Shown in pieces: positions 8,787-17,472 of a stretch of DNA of 33,890 nucleotides. Source of the stretch: Nitrospirota bacterium (lineage in GTDB: Bacteria; Nitrospirota; Leptospirillia; Leptospirillales; Leptospirillaceae); NCBI GenBank assembly GCA_021785195.1, contig JAJYGC010000018.1:1-33890 (forward strand), given 5' to 3'. A program made the translations under genes and the position numbers. The notes beneath the pieces were generated by a model. It saw nothing but the letters and a program-made list of their open reading frames with translations. It was not told the DNA's origin and did not search any database. Each line of letters begins with the position of its first letter. The first letter of the stretch is position 1.

Positions 8787-9107
8787 ATGAAAAAGATCAT
8801 TTTGTGCATGTTTACCCTCTTTTCATTGACAATCCTGCCCTTCCCTGCCCTGGCCACCTCGCCCATCCTTGTGGCGCCGGATGGGACATATCTGGGCAAT
8901 CTCAACAAGAACCCCTATGATCCGAATTCCGTGTCGAATCCCTATGGGGTATATGGGTCTCCCTATTCTCCCAACTCGATCAACAATCCCTACGGGGTCT
9001 ATGGAAGCCCCTATTCCGTCCAGTCCCCGAACAACCCCTATGGACAGGGACCGACCATCATCTCCCCGGGAATGGGGAGCGCTGGCTTTGGAAGTTACGG
9101 AAAATGA
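8787..9107 (+). CDS. Small secreted protein with NPYG/SPYS tandem repeats
   Basis: The 106-aa product has a clear signal peptide (MKK, a hydrophobic core, then the ALA site after about residue 23). The mature part is low-complexity: imperfect repeats built on NPYDPNSVSNPYG, SPYSPNSINNPYG and SPYSVQSPNNPYG (about residues 42-87). It is rich in Asn, Pro, Tyr, Ser and Gly, has no cysteine and almost no charge. GGGGGAAG lies 5 nt before the ATG. Similar short repeat proteins occur in many Gram-negative genomes as uncharacterised exported proteins. A periplasmic or surface role is likely; the function is unknown. Confidence 0.8.
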   Translation: MKKIILCMFTLFSLTILPFPALATSPILVAPDGTYLGNLNKNPYDPNSVSNPYGVYGSPYSPNSINNPYGVYGSPYSVQSPNNPYGQGPTIISPGMGSAGFGSYGK

Positions 9108-9580
9108 CCGTCTTGCAAAGGGGGGCGGCATCCAGACGATAGGGACAAAACCCGACGCCCCTTTTCACCAGGAGCCCTTTCCAGTCCGCCAGCATTCGCC
9201 TCCTTTTCCTTGATTGCTCCGAGAGGGATCGGGTAAGGGAAAGGGAATCCTGACAGAATGATGATTGCGAGACATTTCGAATGCCTACCCTACAAGGAAC
9301 CTGAGCGAAATCAAAGAAGATTGAAGGAGGGGGACCTCCCGTTTTGGAACTGGCATGATGTCTGGGAAGAACGATTCTTTATTGGATTGGATCAAATTCT
9401 TGATCCGGAGAGCATGTTGCAAGGAAAACATAGGGTATCCCAAAAACCTCCGGACCCCCCATTTTACCACATCGGGTGATTCCATTGCGCAAAATCGACT
9501 TTGGTGTTTTTCCACGAATGGACAGGGGCGGGGAAGGGTTCAGATTTGATCGGGGTTCTTCATGGAATGGCCTAAACCCA
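9108..9580. other. Gene-free stretch before tRNA-Lys
   Basis: About 470 bp. Short ORFs on both strands (9258-9479 plus, 9285-9515 minus) have no recognisable domain, no good ribosome binding site and opposing overlap. I see no transposase motif or RNA gene. It may be a worn-out gene remnant. Confidence 0.35.
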
Positions 9581-9656
<76 letters not shown>

Positions 9657-9704
9657 GGAACAGTGATACCAGAAAACGACGGCCCGATTCAAGAGCAAAT
9701 GCGG

Positions 9705-11570
9705 TTAGGGTGCCGAAATATTCAGTAGCGGAAAGTCTCCAAACACTCCCCTGGAGCGGCGCGGCGGGAAAACGAACGCCTCCCTCTTCCCCATCGGACA
9801 AACTCCCAGGGGACAGTTGTGGTGGAGAATGTGTTCCTTCCACTCCTCTTCGAAATATTCGATCGAAGAAAGGGGGATATTGGGGGCGGTGGTCCCCAGT
9901 CCGCAAATGGACGCTTCCCTCATGTATCCCCCGATACTCTTAATCAGGTCCAGATACCCGGGCTTGCCCTCACCGCTGACAATCTTGACCAGAATCTCAT
10001 AGACATCCTCAGTTCCGTCACGGCAGGGCGTGCATTGTCCACAGGATTCATGATGGGAAAAGGCCGCAATCCAGAAGGACAGATCCACCATGCACACGGA
10101 ATCGTCCATGACGATCACCGAAGCCGACCCCAGGAAAGCGCCGACCTCCGCGATGGAGGGGTAGTCCAGGGAAAGGTCCAGATGCCTGGGAAGAAGCATC
10201 TTGCTCGCCGAACCAGCCGGAAGCAGGGCTTTCAGGGACCGTCCGTTCGGGATCCCTCCTCCCGTTTCCATAATCAGCTCCCGAAGGGACATGCCCAGGT
10301 GAACCTCGTAAAGTCCCGGCTTTTCAATATGACCCGACAGGCAGAACAGCTTTGTCCCGGGACTTTTCTTGTTCCCCAGGCCCGCGTACCATTCCCCTCC
10401 CTTCAGAAGGATGGAGGGAACGTTCGCCAGTGTCTCGACGTTCTGCATTTCGGTCGGCTTTCCCCAGAGGCCGACATCCGAAATATGGGGCGGCTTGTTC
10501 CTCGGAAGCCCCCTTTTCCCTTCCAGGCTGTTGATGAGGGATGTTTCTTCGCCGCAGATATAGGCGCCGGCCCCCCGATAGAGGAAAAGCTGGAATGAAA
10601 ATTCGCTGCCCAGGATCCCCTCTCCCAAGAATCCCGCCATCTGGGCTTCCTGGAGGGCCTTTTCCAGAATCCGGAAGGAGTGGGGATATTCGGCCCGGAC
10701 GTAGATGTAGCCTTTTGTGGCGCCAATGAGATTCGCCGTGATGACCATTCCCTCGATCAGACTGTGGGGGTCCCGTTCCATGATGTAGCGGTCCTTGAAC
10801 GTACCGGGCTCACCTTCATCCGCATTGCAGATCAGGTAGTGGGGCAGCGGATTTTTCCGGAGGGCCTGAAGCTTCTTGAACATGGGAAATGCCCCCCCGC
10901 CCCTTCCGGCCAGACCGGAGCGCTCGATTTCCACCAGCGCCTTTTCCGGGTTTCCCTCTTTCAGGAGGTTCTCCAATGCCTGGTATCCCCCTTTTTTCCG
11001 GTATTCCCCCAGATAGATCGTCTCCCTGGAGACCAGTCCCTCGAAAACGATCGGTTTGTTGACAAGGGGCTTTCCTCCCGGATAAACGGGCTGACACACC
11101 TTTCCCTTCCGGTATTCCTCCAGGATGCCCGGGATCTTCTCGAGAGGGATGTCCACATAGACATCCTCGTTGATCATGAATGAGGGAGCGGCCGAGCACT
11201 GACCCAAGCACTGCGCCGGGTAAAGGGTGAACAGGCCATCCGGCGTCGTTTCCTCAAGACCGATGCCCAGCGTTTTGGAAATTGTCTTGAACAGCTGGTT
11301 GCCCCCCTTGAACAGGCAGGGGTTCGTGAGACAGACCCGAACGGAGTTCTTCCCGACCGGGTGAAAGACAAAATGCTGGTAGAAGGTTCCGATCCCGATG
11401 ATGTCGGAGGTAGAAAGCCCGGTCAACTGGCTGATCCGCGCAACATCGGCATCGGAAATATAGTTCTTCCCTTCCATGCAATGGTGCAACAAGGGGAGAA
11501 TCGCCTGTTGGGGGTTCTCCCATGAATGGACGATCTCTTCCAGCAATAGGTTGTCTGACTGTTTTTTCAT
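9705..11570 (-). CDS. NuoE-NuoF fusion, NADH-binding diaphorase subunit
   Basis: This 621-aa flavoprotein fuses the 24-kDa NuoE and 51-kDa NuoF modules, the NADH-oxidising part of complex I and of NAD-dependent formate dehydrogenases or hydrogenases. NuoE [2Fe-2S] ligands are C80, C85, C121 and C125. In NuoF, the FMN/NADH-binding glycine loops are SGLAGRGGGAFPMFKK (218-233) and NADEGEPGTFKDRY (249-262). The [4Fe-4S] ligands are C510, C513, C516 and C556. A late Cys pair (HNCPLGVCPM, C586/C591) is typical of NuoF relatives in hydrogenase and formate dehydrogenase complexes. No other complex I subunit lies nearby and it appears monocistronic, so its partner cannot be named. The ATG at 11570 lacks a strong Shine-Dalgarno. 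Confidence 0.93.
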   Translation of the reverse strand: MKKQSDNLLLEEIVHSWENPQQAILPLLHHCMEGKNYISDADVARISQLTGLSTSDIIGIGTFYQHFVFHPVGKNSVRVCLTNPCLFKGGNQLFKTISKTLGIGLEETTPDGLFTLYPAQCLGQCSAAPSFMINEDVYVDIPLEKIPGILEEYRKGKVCQPVYPGGKPLVNKPIVFEGLVSRETIYLGEYRKKGGYQALENLLKEGNPEKALVEIERSGLAGRGGGAFPMFKKLQALRKNPLPHYLICNADEGEPGTFKDRYIMERDPHSLIEGMVITANLIGATKGYIYVRAEYPHSFRILEKALQEAQMAGFLGEGILGSEFSFQLFLYRGAGAYICGEETSLINSLEGKRGLPRNKPPHISDVGLWGKPTEMQNVETLANVPSILLKGGEWYAGLGNKKSPGTKLFCLSGHIEKPGLYEVHLGMSLRELIMETGGGIPNGRSLKALLPAGSASKMLLPRHLDLSLDYPSIAEVGAFLGSASVIVMDDSVCMVDLSFWIAAFSHHESCGQCTPCRDGTEDVYEILVKIVSGEGKPGYLDLIKSIGGYMREASICGLGTTAPNIPLSSIEYFEEEWKEHILHHNCPLGVCPMGKREAFVFPPRRSRGVFGDFPLLNISAP

Positions 11571-11760
11571 CGCGGAGAATCACCCTTTCCTGATTAAAAA
11601 GTTGCCTTTGTCCCGTCATTCGGTTAAAAATGGCAACGTCTTGAATTTTTGGCCAAAAAGGCGGAGTCTGGAAAGACAATTCCAGCCGCGCCACAACTTT
11701 TGGGAATCGCTTCGCTGCCTTGACGGCGGCAGCCCGTCCCCCCTTTCGGAAAGGTCGCCC

Positions 11761-12381
11761 ATGCCTTCCGGCATCCCATTTGCCAAGTTTCTGACCGTGA
11801 TCTCGATTGCATGCATCCTGGGGCTTTCAGCCTGTTCCACACTGCCTTCGGACAATCATCCCTATTCCATGTCCGGAACAGTCCCCATCCCCCCTGAACA
11901 GGCCAAAAACATTCTCGAGGCCTTGCAGAAGTCCAACCCCGGCATCCACATCCAAGCGGAACTTGCTCCCGTTCCCCAGGGGACAGCCACCAAACTGACC
12001 GTCCGGACCCGGGAAAAGGTCCATCTGGTCAACAAGGGGTTTGAGGAGTTTCATGGGGAAGTGGCGAAGTACCCCGATTGTCAGCACTGGTTCTATCTGG
12101 CCCGCTCGTATGACCGATCATGCGGGGATGGCCCCATCATCGGATCCATGACAACCATCTTCGGAGACGGAGTCGGATTCGGGGCCATTTTCGACCTTTT
12201 CCAGCTGGTACGGTACCCGTTCGGATTTACTTACGCGGACGAGGTCAACCCGGAAGAAACCCGGAAAATATTCCAGAAATATCAGGAAAGTGCCCACCAA
12301 CCCACACCCAAGCCCGTGGCCCAGGCAAATTCTTCTCCGGAAATCCCTTTTCCAGGAAAGGTCCTCATCGGGTCAAGGTGA
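11761..12381 (+). CDS. Putative outer-membrane lipoprotein, unknown function
   Basis: The 206-aa product begins with a lipoprotein signal peptide (FAKFLTVISIACILGLSAC, lipobox LSAC). GGAAAGG lies upstream of the ATG at 11761; the open frame extends further back but over sequence opposite the NuoEF start. The mature protein has no domain that I recognise. It has a polar N-terminal half, a small Cys-containing segment (RSYDRSCGDGP), a Gly/Phe-rich hydrophobic stretch (FGDGVGFGAIFDLFQL) that could be membrane-associated, and a charged, Pro-rich tail. It is divergent from NuoE-NuoF, with 190 bp between the starts. Confidence 0.7.
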   Translation: MPSGIPFAKFLTVISIACILGLSACSTLPSDNHPYSMSGTVPIPPEQAKNILEALQKSNPGIHIQAELAPVPQGTATKLTVRTREKVHLVNKGFEEFHGEVAKYPDCQHWFYLARSYDRSCGDGPIIGSMTTIFGDGVGFGAIFDLFQLVRYPFGFTYADEVNPEETRKIFQKYQESAHQPTPKPVAQANSSPEIPFPGKVLIGSR

Positions 12382-12816
12382 ACCACTACCAGGCTCAACG
12401 CCTGGTGTGACGCCTCCGAACGGCCAGCTTCCGGGATTGGCTCCGAAGGCTGACGGCCACAGGACGGGACGGGACGGACCTGAGGAGCAGGGTGGCAAGA
12501 GCGACGGCAAGGAAGGCAGTTCCAAGAGATAAGGACATCATCGGATAACTCTCTTTCCACCGGACAGGCTTTTGGGTCCGGATGCGATCCCGGACTCGAG
12601 GGGAATCTGAAAAAACCGGCCACGAAAGCGAAATCGCCTTCCACAACCTGGCCAGTTCCCATCCCAATTGTCGGATGAACACCAACGGAGGGCTTCCTCG
12701 ACTATATTCCCCCCTTTTCCAAACTGTCAACTTTTGTTCTCCCATTTTTGGACCAGGATCTTGTGCCTTGAACACCGGACCGATGGACAAACACCCTGAT
12801 CATCCACTGGAGACCC
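12382..12816. other. Intergenic region with a hairpin after the lipoprotein gene
   Basis: About 435 bp. An inverted repeat ACCAGGC (12388-12394) TCAAC GCCTGGT (12400-12406) follows the lipoprotein stop by 6 nt and could aid transcript termination, although no T-run follows. Apart from the doubtful small ORF at 12395-12541 on the minus strand I see nothing else. Confidence 0.4.
12395..12541 (-). CDS. Possible 48-aa single-pass membrane protein
   Basis: From the ATG pair at 12541 the frame gives a short hydrophobic helix (LSLGTAFLAVALATLLLRSV) followed by a strongly basic tail ending RRRHTRR. GAGAG lies about 9 nt upstream. The longer open frame to 12790 has no better support. With no known family and low-complexity basic content, it may be spurious. 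Confidence 0.25.
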   Translation of the reverse strand: MMSLSLGTAFLAVALATLLLRSVPSRPVAVSLRSQSRKLAVRRRHTRR

Positions 12817-14127
12817 ATGCCCACCCCACAGCGATTCACCCTCCAATGGCCTGGAAAACAGGAATCCCTCCGACACCTGAACGAACCCGTCTCCGCCCAT
12901 CTTGAACCGGTTCCCGAAGAATCACTGTTTCCGGAACAGGCCTCCCACCTTTTCCTCGAGGGGGAGAATCTGACGATCCTCCGAATCCTCCGGAAGGAGT
13001 ACCAGGGCCACATCGATGCCATCTATATCGACCCCCCGTACAACACGGGGCAGACGATCGCCTTCGACGATCGCTACTTCAACCGCGTTCCGGCCGCTTC
13101 GTTGCTCGACGACTCCCTTTCGGAGCGATCTGCCAAGACTGTCAGGGACCCATCTCCCTGGCTTTCGATGATGTATCCCCGCCTGGCCCTCGCTTGGGAA
13201 CTCCTCAAAAAGCAGGGGGTTCTCTTCGTCAGCATCGACGATCGGGCCATCCACCACCTGCGCTGCCTCCTGGATGAGGTCTTCGGGCCGGAAAATCATG
13301 TGGGAACCGTGGTCTGGAGAAAGAAGGTCGTCAGGGGACGAGGGCACCGCCATCTCATTCCCCAGACGGAATATGTCGTCGTCTATGCCAGGGACATCAA
13401 AGAGCTGCCCCCGTTTTCGGAGCCCCTCACCCAAGAGATGATCGCGGAATACACCCGACAGGATGAACGGGGCCCTTACAAACTGATTCCCTTTGCCAAA
13501 AGCGGAACGCGCCACTCTCCCCGGCCAAACCTCGCCTACCCGATCGAAGCCCCCGACGGAACATGGATCCAGTGTCCGACGCTCCAGTGGAGATGGAGCG
13601 AGAAAACTTTCTGGAACAGACAGGAGGAAATCGTCTTCCGGAAGAGCCAGAAGGGGGTCTGGATGGTTTTCACCAAACAGTACCTTTACCAGGAGGGTCG
13701 CCAGAGACGGAAAACCCCGGTCTCCTACTACGACCGGGTGACCACGACCGACGGGACCCGGGAACTGAAGGATTTGTCCGATGGAGCCATCTTCGACTTT
13801 CCAAAACCTTCCAGGCTCATCCGGGATCTGGTGGCCTGGCTGCCCCCGTTTTCGGAGACGGGAAAGGGGATCATCCTCGATTTCTTCGGCGGAACCTGTC
13901 CAACAGCCCAGGCGGTGATCGACCTGAACCAGGAAGATGGCGGCCATCGGCAGTTCATCGTCGTGCAAGATGTTCCCCTTCCGGGAAGTACCGCACACAA
14001 CACCGCCTTTGTGGGAAAGGAGCGGATCAGGAAGGTCATCGATCGCTACCGGAAAATCTCCCCCCCCCTGCCCCAGGACAATGGGTTCTCCAACCTGGCC
14101 TTTCGTGTGTCCAGGCTTTCACCCTGA
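12817..14127 (+). CDS. Solo beta-class DNA methyltransferase (type III Mod-like)
   Basis: This is an amino-methyltransferase of the N6-adenine/N4-cytosine family. The catalytic motif IV DPPYNTG (72-78) precedes the SAM-binding motif I (355-367), the order of the beta class used by type III Mod subunits. Other Mod-like segments are WLSMMYPRLALAWELLKKQG, LFVSIDD and, in the target-recognition region, LQWRWSEKTFW. Motif I reads DFFGGTCPTAQAV rather than the usual DFFAGSGTTAHAV, so the second glycine is Cys (C361) and the next Thr is Pro. The protein has 436 aa, shorter than typical Mod proteins, and no restriction subunit lies nearby. GGAG lies 6 nt before the ATG. Its 3' end faces comEC with 23 bp between. 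Confidence 0.85.
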   Translation: MPTPQRFTLQWPGKQESLRHLNEPVSAHLEPVPEESLFPEQASHLFLEGENLTILRILRKEYQGHIDAIYIDPPYNTGQTIAFDDRYFNRVPAASLLDDSLSERSAKTVRDPSPWLSMMYPRLALAWELLKKQGVLFVSIDDRAIHHLRCLLDEVFGPENHVGTVVWRKKVVRGRGHRHLIPQTEYVVVYARDIKELPPFSEPLTQEMIAEYTRQDERGPYKLIPFAKSGTRHSPRPNLAYPIEAPDGTWIQCPTLQWRWSEKTFWNRQEEIVFRKSQKGVWMVFTKQYLYQEGRQRRKTPVSYYDRVTTTDGTRELKDLSDGAIFDFPKPSRLIRDLVAWLPPFSETGKGIILDFFGGTCPTAQAVIDLNQEDGGHRQFIVVQDVPLPGSTAHNTAFVGKERIRKVIDRYRKISPPLPQDNGFSNLAFRVSRLSP

Positions 14128-14150
14128 CCGATTGGGATGCATTGGAAGGC

Positions 14151-15863
14151 TCATCTCCCCATGACCCATTGCCAGTTGTGCTCCTCCTGTCCCAAAGACC
14201 AGTGGATCCCCTCCCCTCCCGGAGCAACGGGGCCCCCCGACCCGAGGGGGGAAGCCTCCCTCAGGGCCCGGCCGGGAATCGCACCCGCCTCCGGGTGGAT
14301 CGGTCCTCCTCCCGCCCCCACCAGCAAAAGGATGGCCACGAGCGCTCCACCCATCGGGATCAACAGCCGGATTCCCTCCCCGAGAGGCCTTCTTGCCATC
14401 ACCTGCAGCCCTCCCAGGATCAACGTGAATGCGATGACGAAGAGTCCGGGTGAAAGGACGGGGAGATGGATTTGTCCGTGGGGAATTCTGGAAAAGAAAG
14501 ATACCAGTCCGATGACCGATTCTCCCATTGACTCAAGGCCGGAAGTCAACGGAGCCCACCCCGAAGGAAACAGGATCAGGAACAATGAGTAGAGGAACCC
14601 GGCCGGGAGAAAAAGATCTCCCGCAACAGGAACGATGATTCCGTTGGACACGATTCCGACCCAGTCCAGCTGGCGGTAGGCCAGCCAGAGCAGTGGAAGC
14701 GTCGTGAGGGTGACGAAGATTCCCAGGACAACCCCGTCCAGCCCCGCGACCCCCGAGAGGGCCACTCCCAAGGAATCTTCCTGATTCCGGTTCCCCCACC
14801 GAAGGAACAGGGCTACCCCCCACAGGGCCGACAATGACAGATCCAGCGACAAAGAGAGGGGGGCATCCGGATTCAGAACCCCCAGTCCGATCATGGAGAG
14901 CCCCAGAAGATCCTCCCATGACCCTCGAACCCCCATGGCCCGCGCCGCAATTCCCAGTGCGAACCCTCCCATGGCCCGCAACGCCGGAAGAGGCGTTCCG
15001 ATCAGGAGGAGATAGCAACCCATGACCGGAACAACGCACAATCCGACCAAAAGAGAGACCGGCCAGCGGGCGAACCCTTTCCGAAGGAGGGGGTACGGGA
15101 GAAGGCGAAGGGTCAAAAACAGTGTTCCCGAAAGGAACAGGGCGAGCAGCGCCATATGCTCCCCTGAAACGGAGAGCATGTGGTAGACACCGCTTTTCTG
15201 GAACGTCTGGTTCAGATCGGGGGAAAGATGGCTGGTGTCGGAAAGGACCATGGCGAGCAGGACCCCCGCGACATCCGGGGAGAACAGCGACAGGATCCGT
15301 TTATGGAGATGGTCGTCAAGAGGGTGGAAAAAAGAGGAAGAAAAACCGGAAGCCCGGAAGGGGTGACGGATCAGGAGGCGATCCCAGGGGGCCACCTTTC
15401 CCTCAAGCAGCACGGGATGAAAGGCGCTTCCAAACAGGTGCGTCCTTTCCCAGCCATCCGGATAGGTCGAAAGGGTGACCGTACCGGAAAGGCAGTCCCC
15501 TGGACCTAATGCCCCTGGAACCCTCTGGACGGGGATCCCAAGCCGCACGGGAAAACGTCGGGTGGCATCAAGGCTTGCCTCCATCGTCACCCATTGGATC
15601 GTCCGTCCCATCCGGGCGCCGGAGGACAGACATCCATGGAAAGTCCGCTCTCCCTGCCAGGACGGGGAAATGCCCCACAAGACTCCGACCGAAAGGATTC
15701 CCCAGACCAATCCGGCCCCGGCCCAAAGAAAGCGACCCGGTTTTCTCCCGGCCAGGGAAAGGACCGCTCCGGCAACCCCCACCACAAGGAGGGTGGCCGG
15801 GAAAAACGGAACCAACCAGAATGCGGATAGTCCGAGAAAGAACCATCCGCCTTTTTCCATCAT
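14151..15863 (-). CDS. comEC: ComEC/Rec2-family DNA uptake channel, no beta-lactamase domain
   Basis: ComEC transports single-stranded DNA across the inner membrane during transformation. The 570-aa protein has N-terminal membrane helices, an OB-like soluble region (about 75-160, containing GRTIQWVTMEASLDATRRF) and then a polytopic Competence domain. The Competence-domain marker SVSGEHMALLALFLSG stands where many ComEC proteins have SGLH. The usual C-terminal metallo-beta-lactamase domain is missing: after the last transmembrane segment only about 60 Gly/Pro-rich residues remain, and no continuation is seen in other frames. The start is 17 nt after the glmM stop, without a Shine-Dalgarno, so translation is probably coupled to glmM. 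It may be a shortened but working channel, or a decayed gene. Confidence 0.86.
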   Translation of the reverse strand: MMEKGGWFFLGLSAFWLVPFFPATLLVVGVAGAVLSLAGRKPGRFLWAGAGLVWGILSVGVLWGISPSWQGERTFHGCLSSGARMGRTIQWVTMEASLDATRRFPVRLGIPVQRVPGALGPGDCLSGTVTLSTYPDGWERTHLFGSAFHPVLLEGKVAPWDRLLIRHPFRASGFSSSFFHPLDDHLHKRILSLFSPDVAGVLLAMVLSDTSHLSPDLNQTFQKSGVYHMLSVSGEHMALLALFLSGTLFLTLRLLPYPLLRKGFARWPVSLLVGLCVVPVMGCYLLLIGTPLPALRAMGGFALGIAARAMGVRGSWEDLLGLSMIGLGVLNPDAPLSLSLDLSLSALWGVALFLRWGNRNQEDSLGVALSGVAGLDGVVLGIFVTLTTLPLLWLAYRQLDWVGIVSNGIIVPVAGDLFLPAGFLYSLFLILFPSGWAPLTSGLESMGESVIGLVSFFSRIPHGQIHLPVLSPGLFVIAFTLILGGLQVMARRPLGEGIRLLIPMGGALVAILLLVGAGGGPIHPEAGAIPGRALREASPLGSGGPVAPGGEGIHWSLGQEEHNWQWVMGR

Positions 15864-15880
15864 GTTTGGGGAGGGGTGGG

Positions 15881-17254
15881 TCAGGGACGGATCTCGTGAA
15901 AATCTTCCTCGACCGCCTTCAGGATTTCTTCGGAAAACACATCGATCTGATTCCGGTCCGGCCCTTCGATCATGATCCTGAGGGCGGACTCCGTCCCTGA
16001 ATACCGGATCAGCACACGTCCGTGGTTTCCCTTCAGGTCGGCCTCGATCCTTCGGGCGACGCCGGAGACCCTCTTGAGCTCTTCCAACGGCACCTTCCGG
16101 GCCACAGGGACGGTTTTCAGGACCTGGGGAAAAGCCTGGTAAAGAGACGAAGCCTCCTCCAGGGAAAGCCCTTTTTCAACCAGAATCGAAACCAGCTGGA
16201 TCGCGGTCATGAGTCCATCCCCGGTCGTATGGAAATCCCGGAAAATCAGATGGCCGGACTGCTCCCCCCCAAAGGACAGGTTATGGGCCTCGAGCTCTTC
16301 CAGGACATACCGGTCCCCGACCTGGGTCTTCCGAAGCCGGATCCCTTCCCGTTCCATGGCCACGTCCAAGCCCATGTTGCTCATCACCGTCGTGACCAGC
16401 GTGTCGTCCTTGAGGCGCTGATTGCCTTTGAGGTGGCGGGCCACCACTGCCATGACCGCATCTCCGTCCAGAACCCTTCCGCTATGGGTCACAAAGATCG
16501 CCCGGTCGGCGTCACCGTCGAGCCCGATGCCCAGGTCGGCACCGAGGTCCCGGACGGTCTGGGCAAGCCGTTCGGGATGGAGGGCCCCGCATCCGTCATT
16601 GATATTGGTTCCGTCCGGAAGGTTTCCGATGGCGGTGACATGGGCCCCCAGCTCACGAAAAGCCATGGGGGCAACCCGGTAGGCTCCCCCGTTGGCCATG
16701 TCCATCACGACATGAATCCCGTCGAATTTCTGTTTTCGGGGAATCGTGTTCTTGATGAACTCGATGTACCGGCCTTCGGCTCCCGAAAGCCTCTCCACTT
16801 TTCCGATCTGGTCACCCGTGGGTCGGATCAGGTCGATCTCATTTCCCAGGACCAGTTCCTCGATCCGGAATTCGATTTCATCCGGAAGCTTGGACCCTTC
16901 CGAGGAAAAGAATTTGATTCCGTTATCCTGATAGGGGTTGTGGCTGGCAGAGATCATGATCCCGGCATCGGTCCGCAACGCCCGGGTCAGAAAGGCGATG
17001 CCCGGGGTGGTGAACGGTCCGACGAGAACGACGTTCACCCCCATGGAACAGATCCCGGACGTCAGGGCGTGCTCCAGCATATACCCCGAGATCCGGGTAT
17101 CCTTGCCAATGACCACATGATGCTCGCCCTTGTAACGCTTGAACAGGTAGGCCGCCGCCCGCCCCAGGCGAAAGGCCGTTTCCCCCGTGATCGGGTCCAC
17201 ATTGGCCACGCCCCGGATCCCGTCCGTACCAAACAGTGTTCGCTTCACACCCAT
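15881..17254 (-). CDS. glmM: Phosphoglucosamine mutase
   Basis: GlmM converts glucosamine-6-phosphate to glucosamine-1-phosphate on the route to UDP-GlcNAc for peptidoglycan and LPS. The 457-aa length is typical. It starts VKRTLFGTDGIRGVAN. The active-site phosphoserine loop is ISASHNP with Ser104, the Mg2+ site is DGDADR (246-251), the sugar loop is GGEQSGH, and the phosphate-binding C-terminal loop is RYSGTESALRIM. GGGGGA sits just before the ATG at 17254. It is the first gene of a probable two-gene unit with comEC, and this essential enzyme is likely the main reason the unit is transcribed. Confidence 0.97.
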   Translation of the reverse strand: MGVKRTLFGTDGIRGVANVDPITGETAFRLGRAAAYLFKRYKGEHHVVIGKDTRISGYMLEHALTSGICSMGVNVVLVGPFTTPGIAFLTRALRTDAGIMISASHNPYQDNGIKFFSSEGSKLPDEIEFRIEELVLGNEIDLIRPTGDQIGKVERLSGAEGRYIEFIKNTIPRKQKFDGIHVVMDMANGGAYRVAPMAFRELGAHVTAIGNLPDGTNINDGCGALHPERLAQTVRDLGADLGIGLDGDADRAIFVTHSGRVLDGDAVMAVVARHLKGNQRLKDDTLVTTVMSNMGLDVAMEREGIRLRKTQVGDRYVLEELEAHNLSFGGEQSGHLIFRDFHTTGDGLMTAIQLVSILVEKGLSLEEASSLYQAFPQVLKTVPVARKVPLEELKRVSGVARRIEADLKGNHGRVLIRYSGTESALRIMIEGPDRNQIDVFSEEILKAVEEDFHEIRP

Positions 17255-17455
17255 TCCCCCTATCCCTCCATCCCCCCGGATTGGCCCACCGGTCCTTCAT
17301 GATCTGACGATCCACGGATCCGGCGGTCCGGGCATATCCGGGAAATCCCGTCAACACTGGACCCGCTGGACGAAAACCCCGGCGACCCCGTCAAAAACCC
17401 TCCATGAACAAGGGGACAGTACCGATCCGTGCCGGACCTCCCTGTCCCCCCGACA

Positions 17456-17472
17456 TGACGGACGGTCCGTCA
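17456..17472. repeat. Inverted repeat at the lipoprotein stop codon
   Basis: TGACGGAC and GTCCGTCA flank a single G, overlapping the stop codon of the LPP20-like gene on the minus strand. No T-run follows, so it is only a possible transcript-end hairpin. Confidence 0.35.

Noticed and set aside
9258-9515. Opposing 73- to 76-aa frames before tRNA-Lys
   Set aside because: They overlap on opposite strands, and show no domain or start signal.
12542-12790. Extension of the minus-strand frame above the 48-aa candidate
   Set aside because: No ribosome binding site and no recognisable domain; it probably reflects GC bias.
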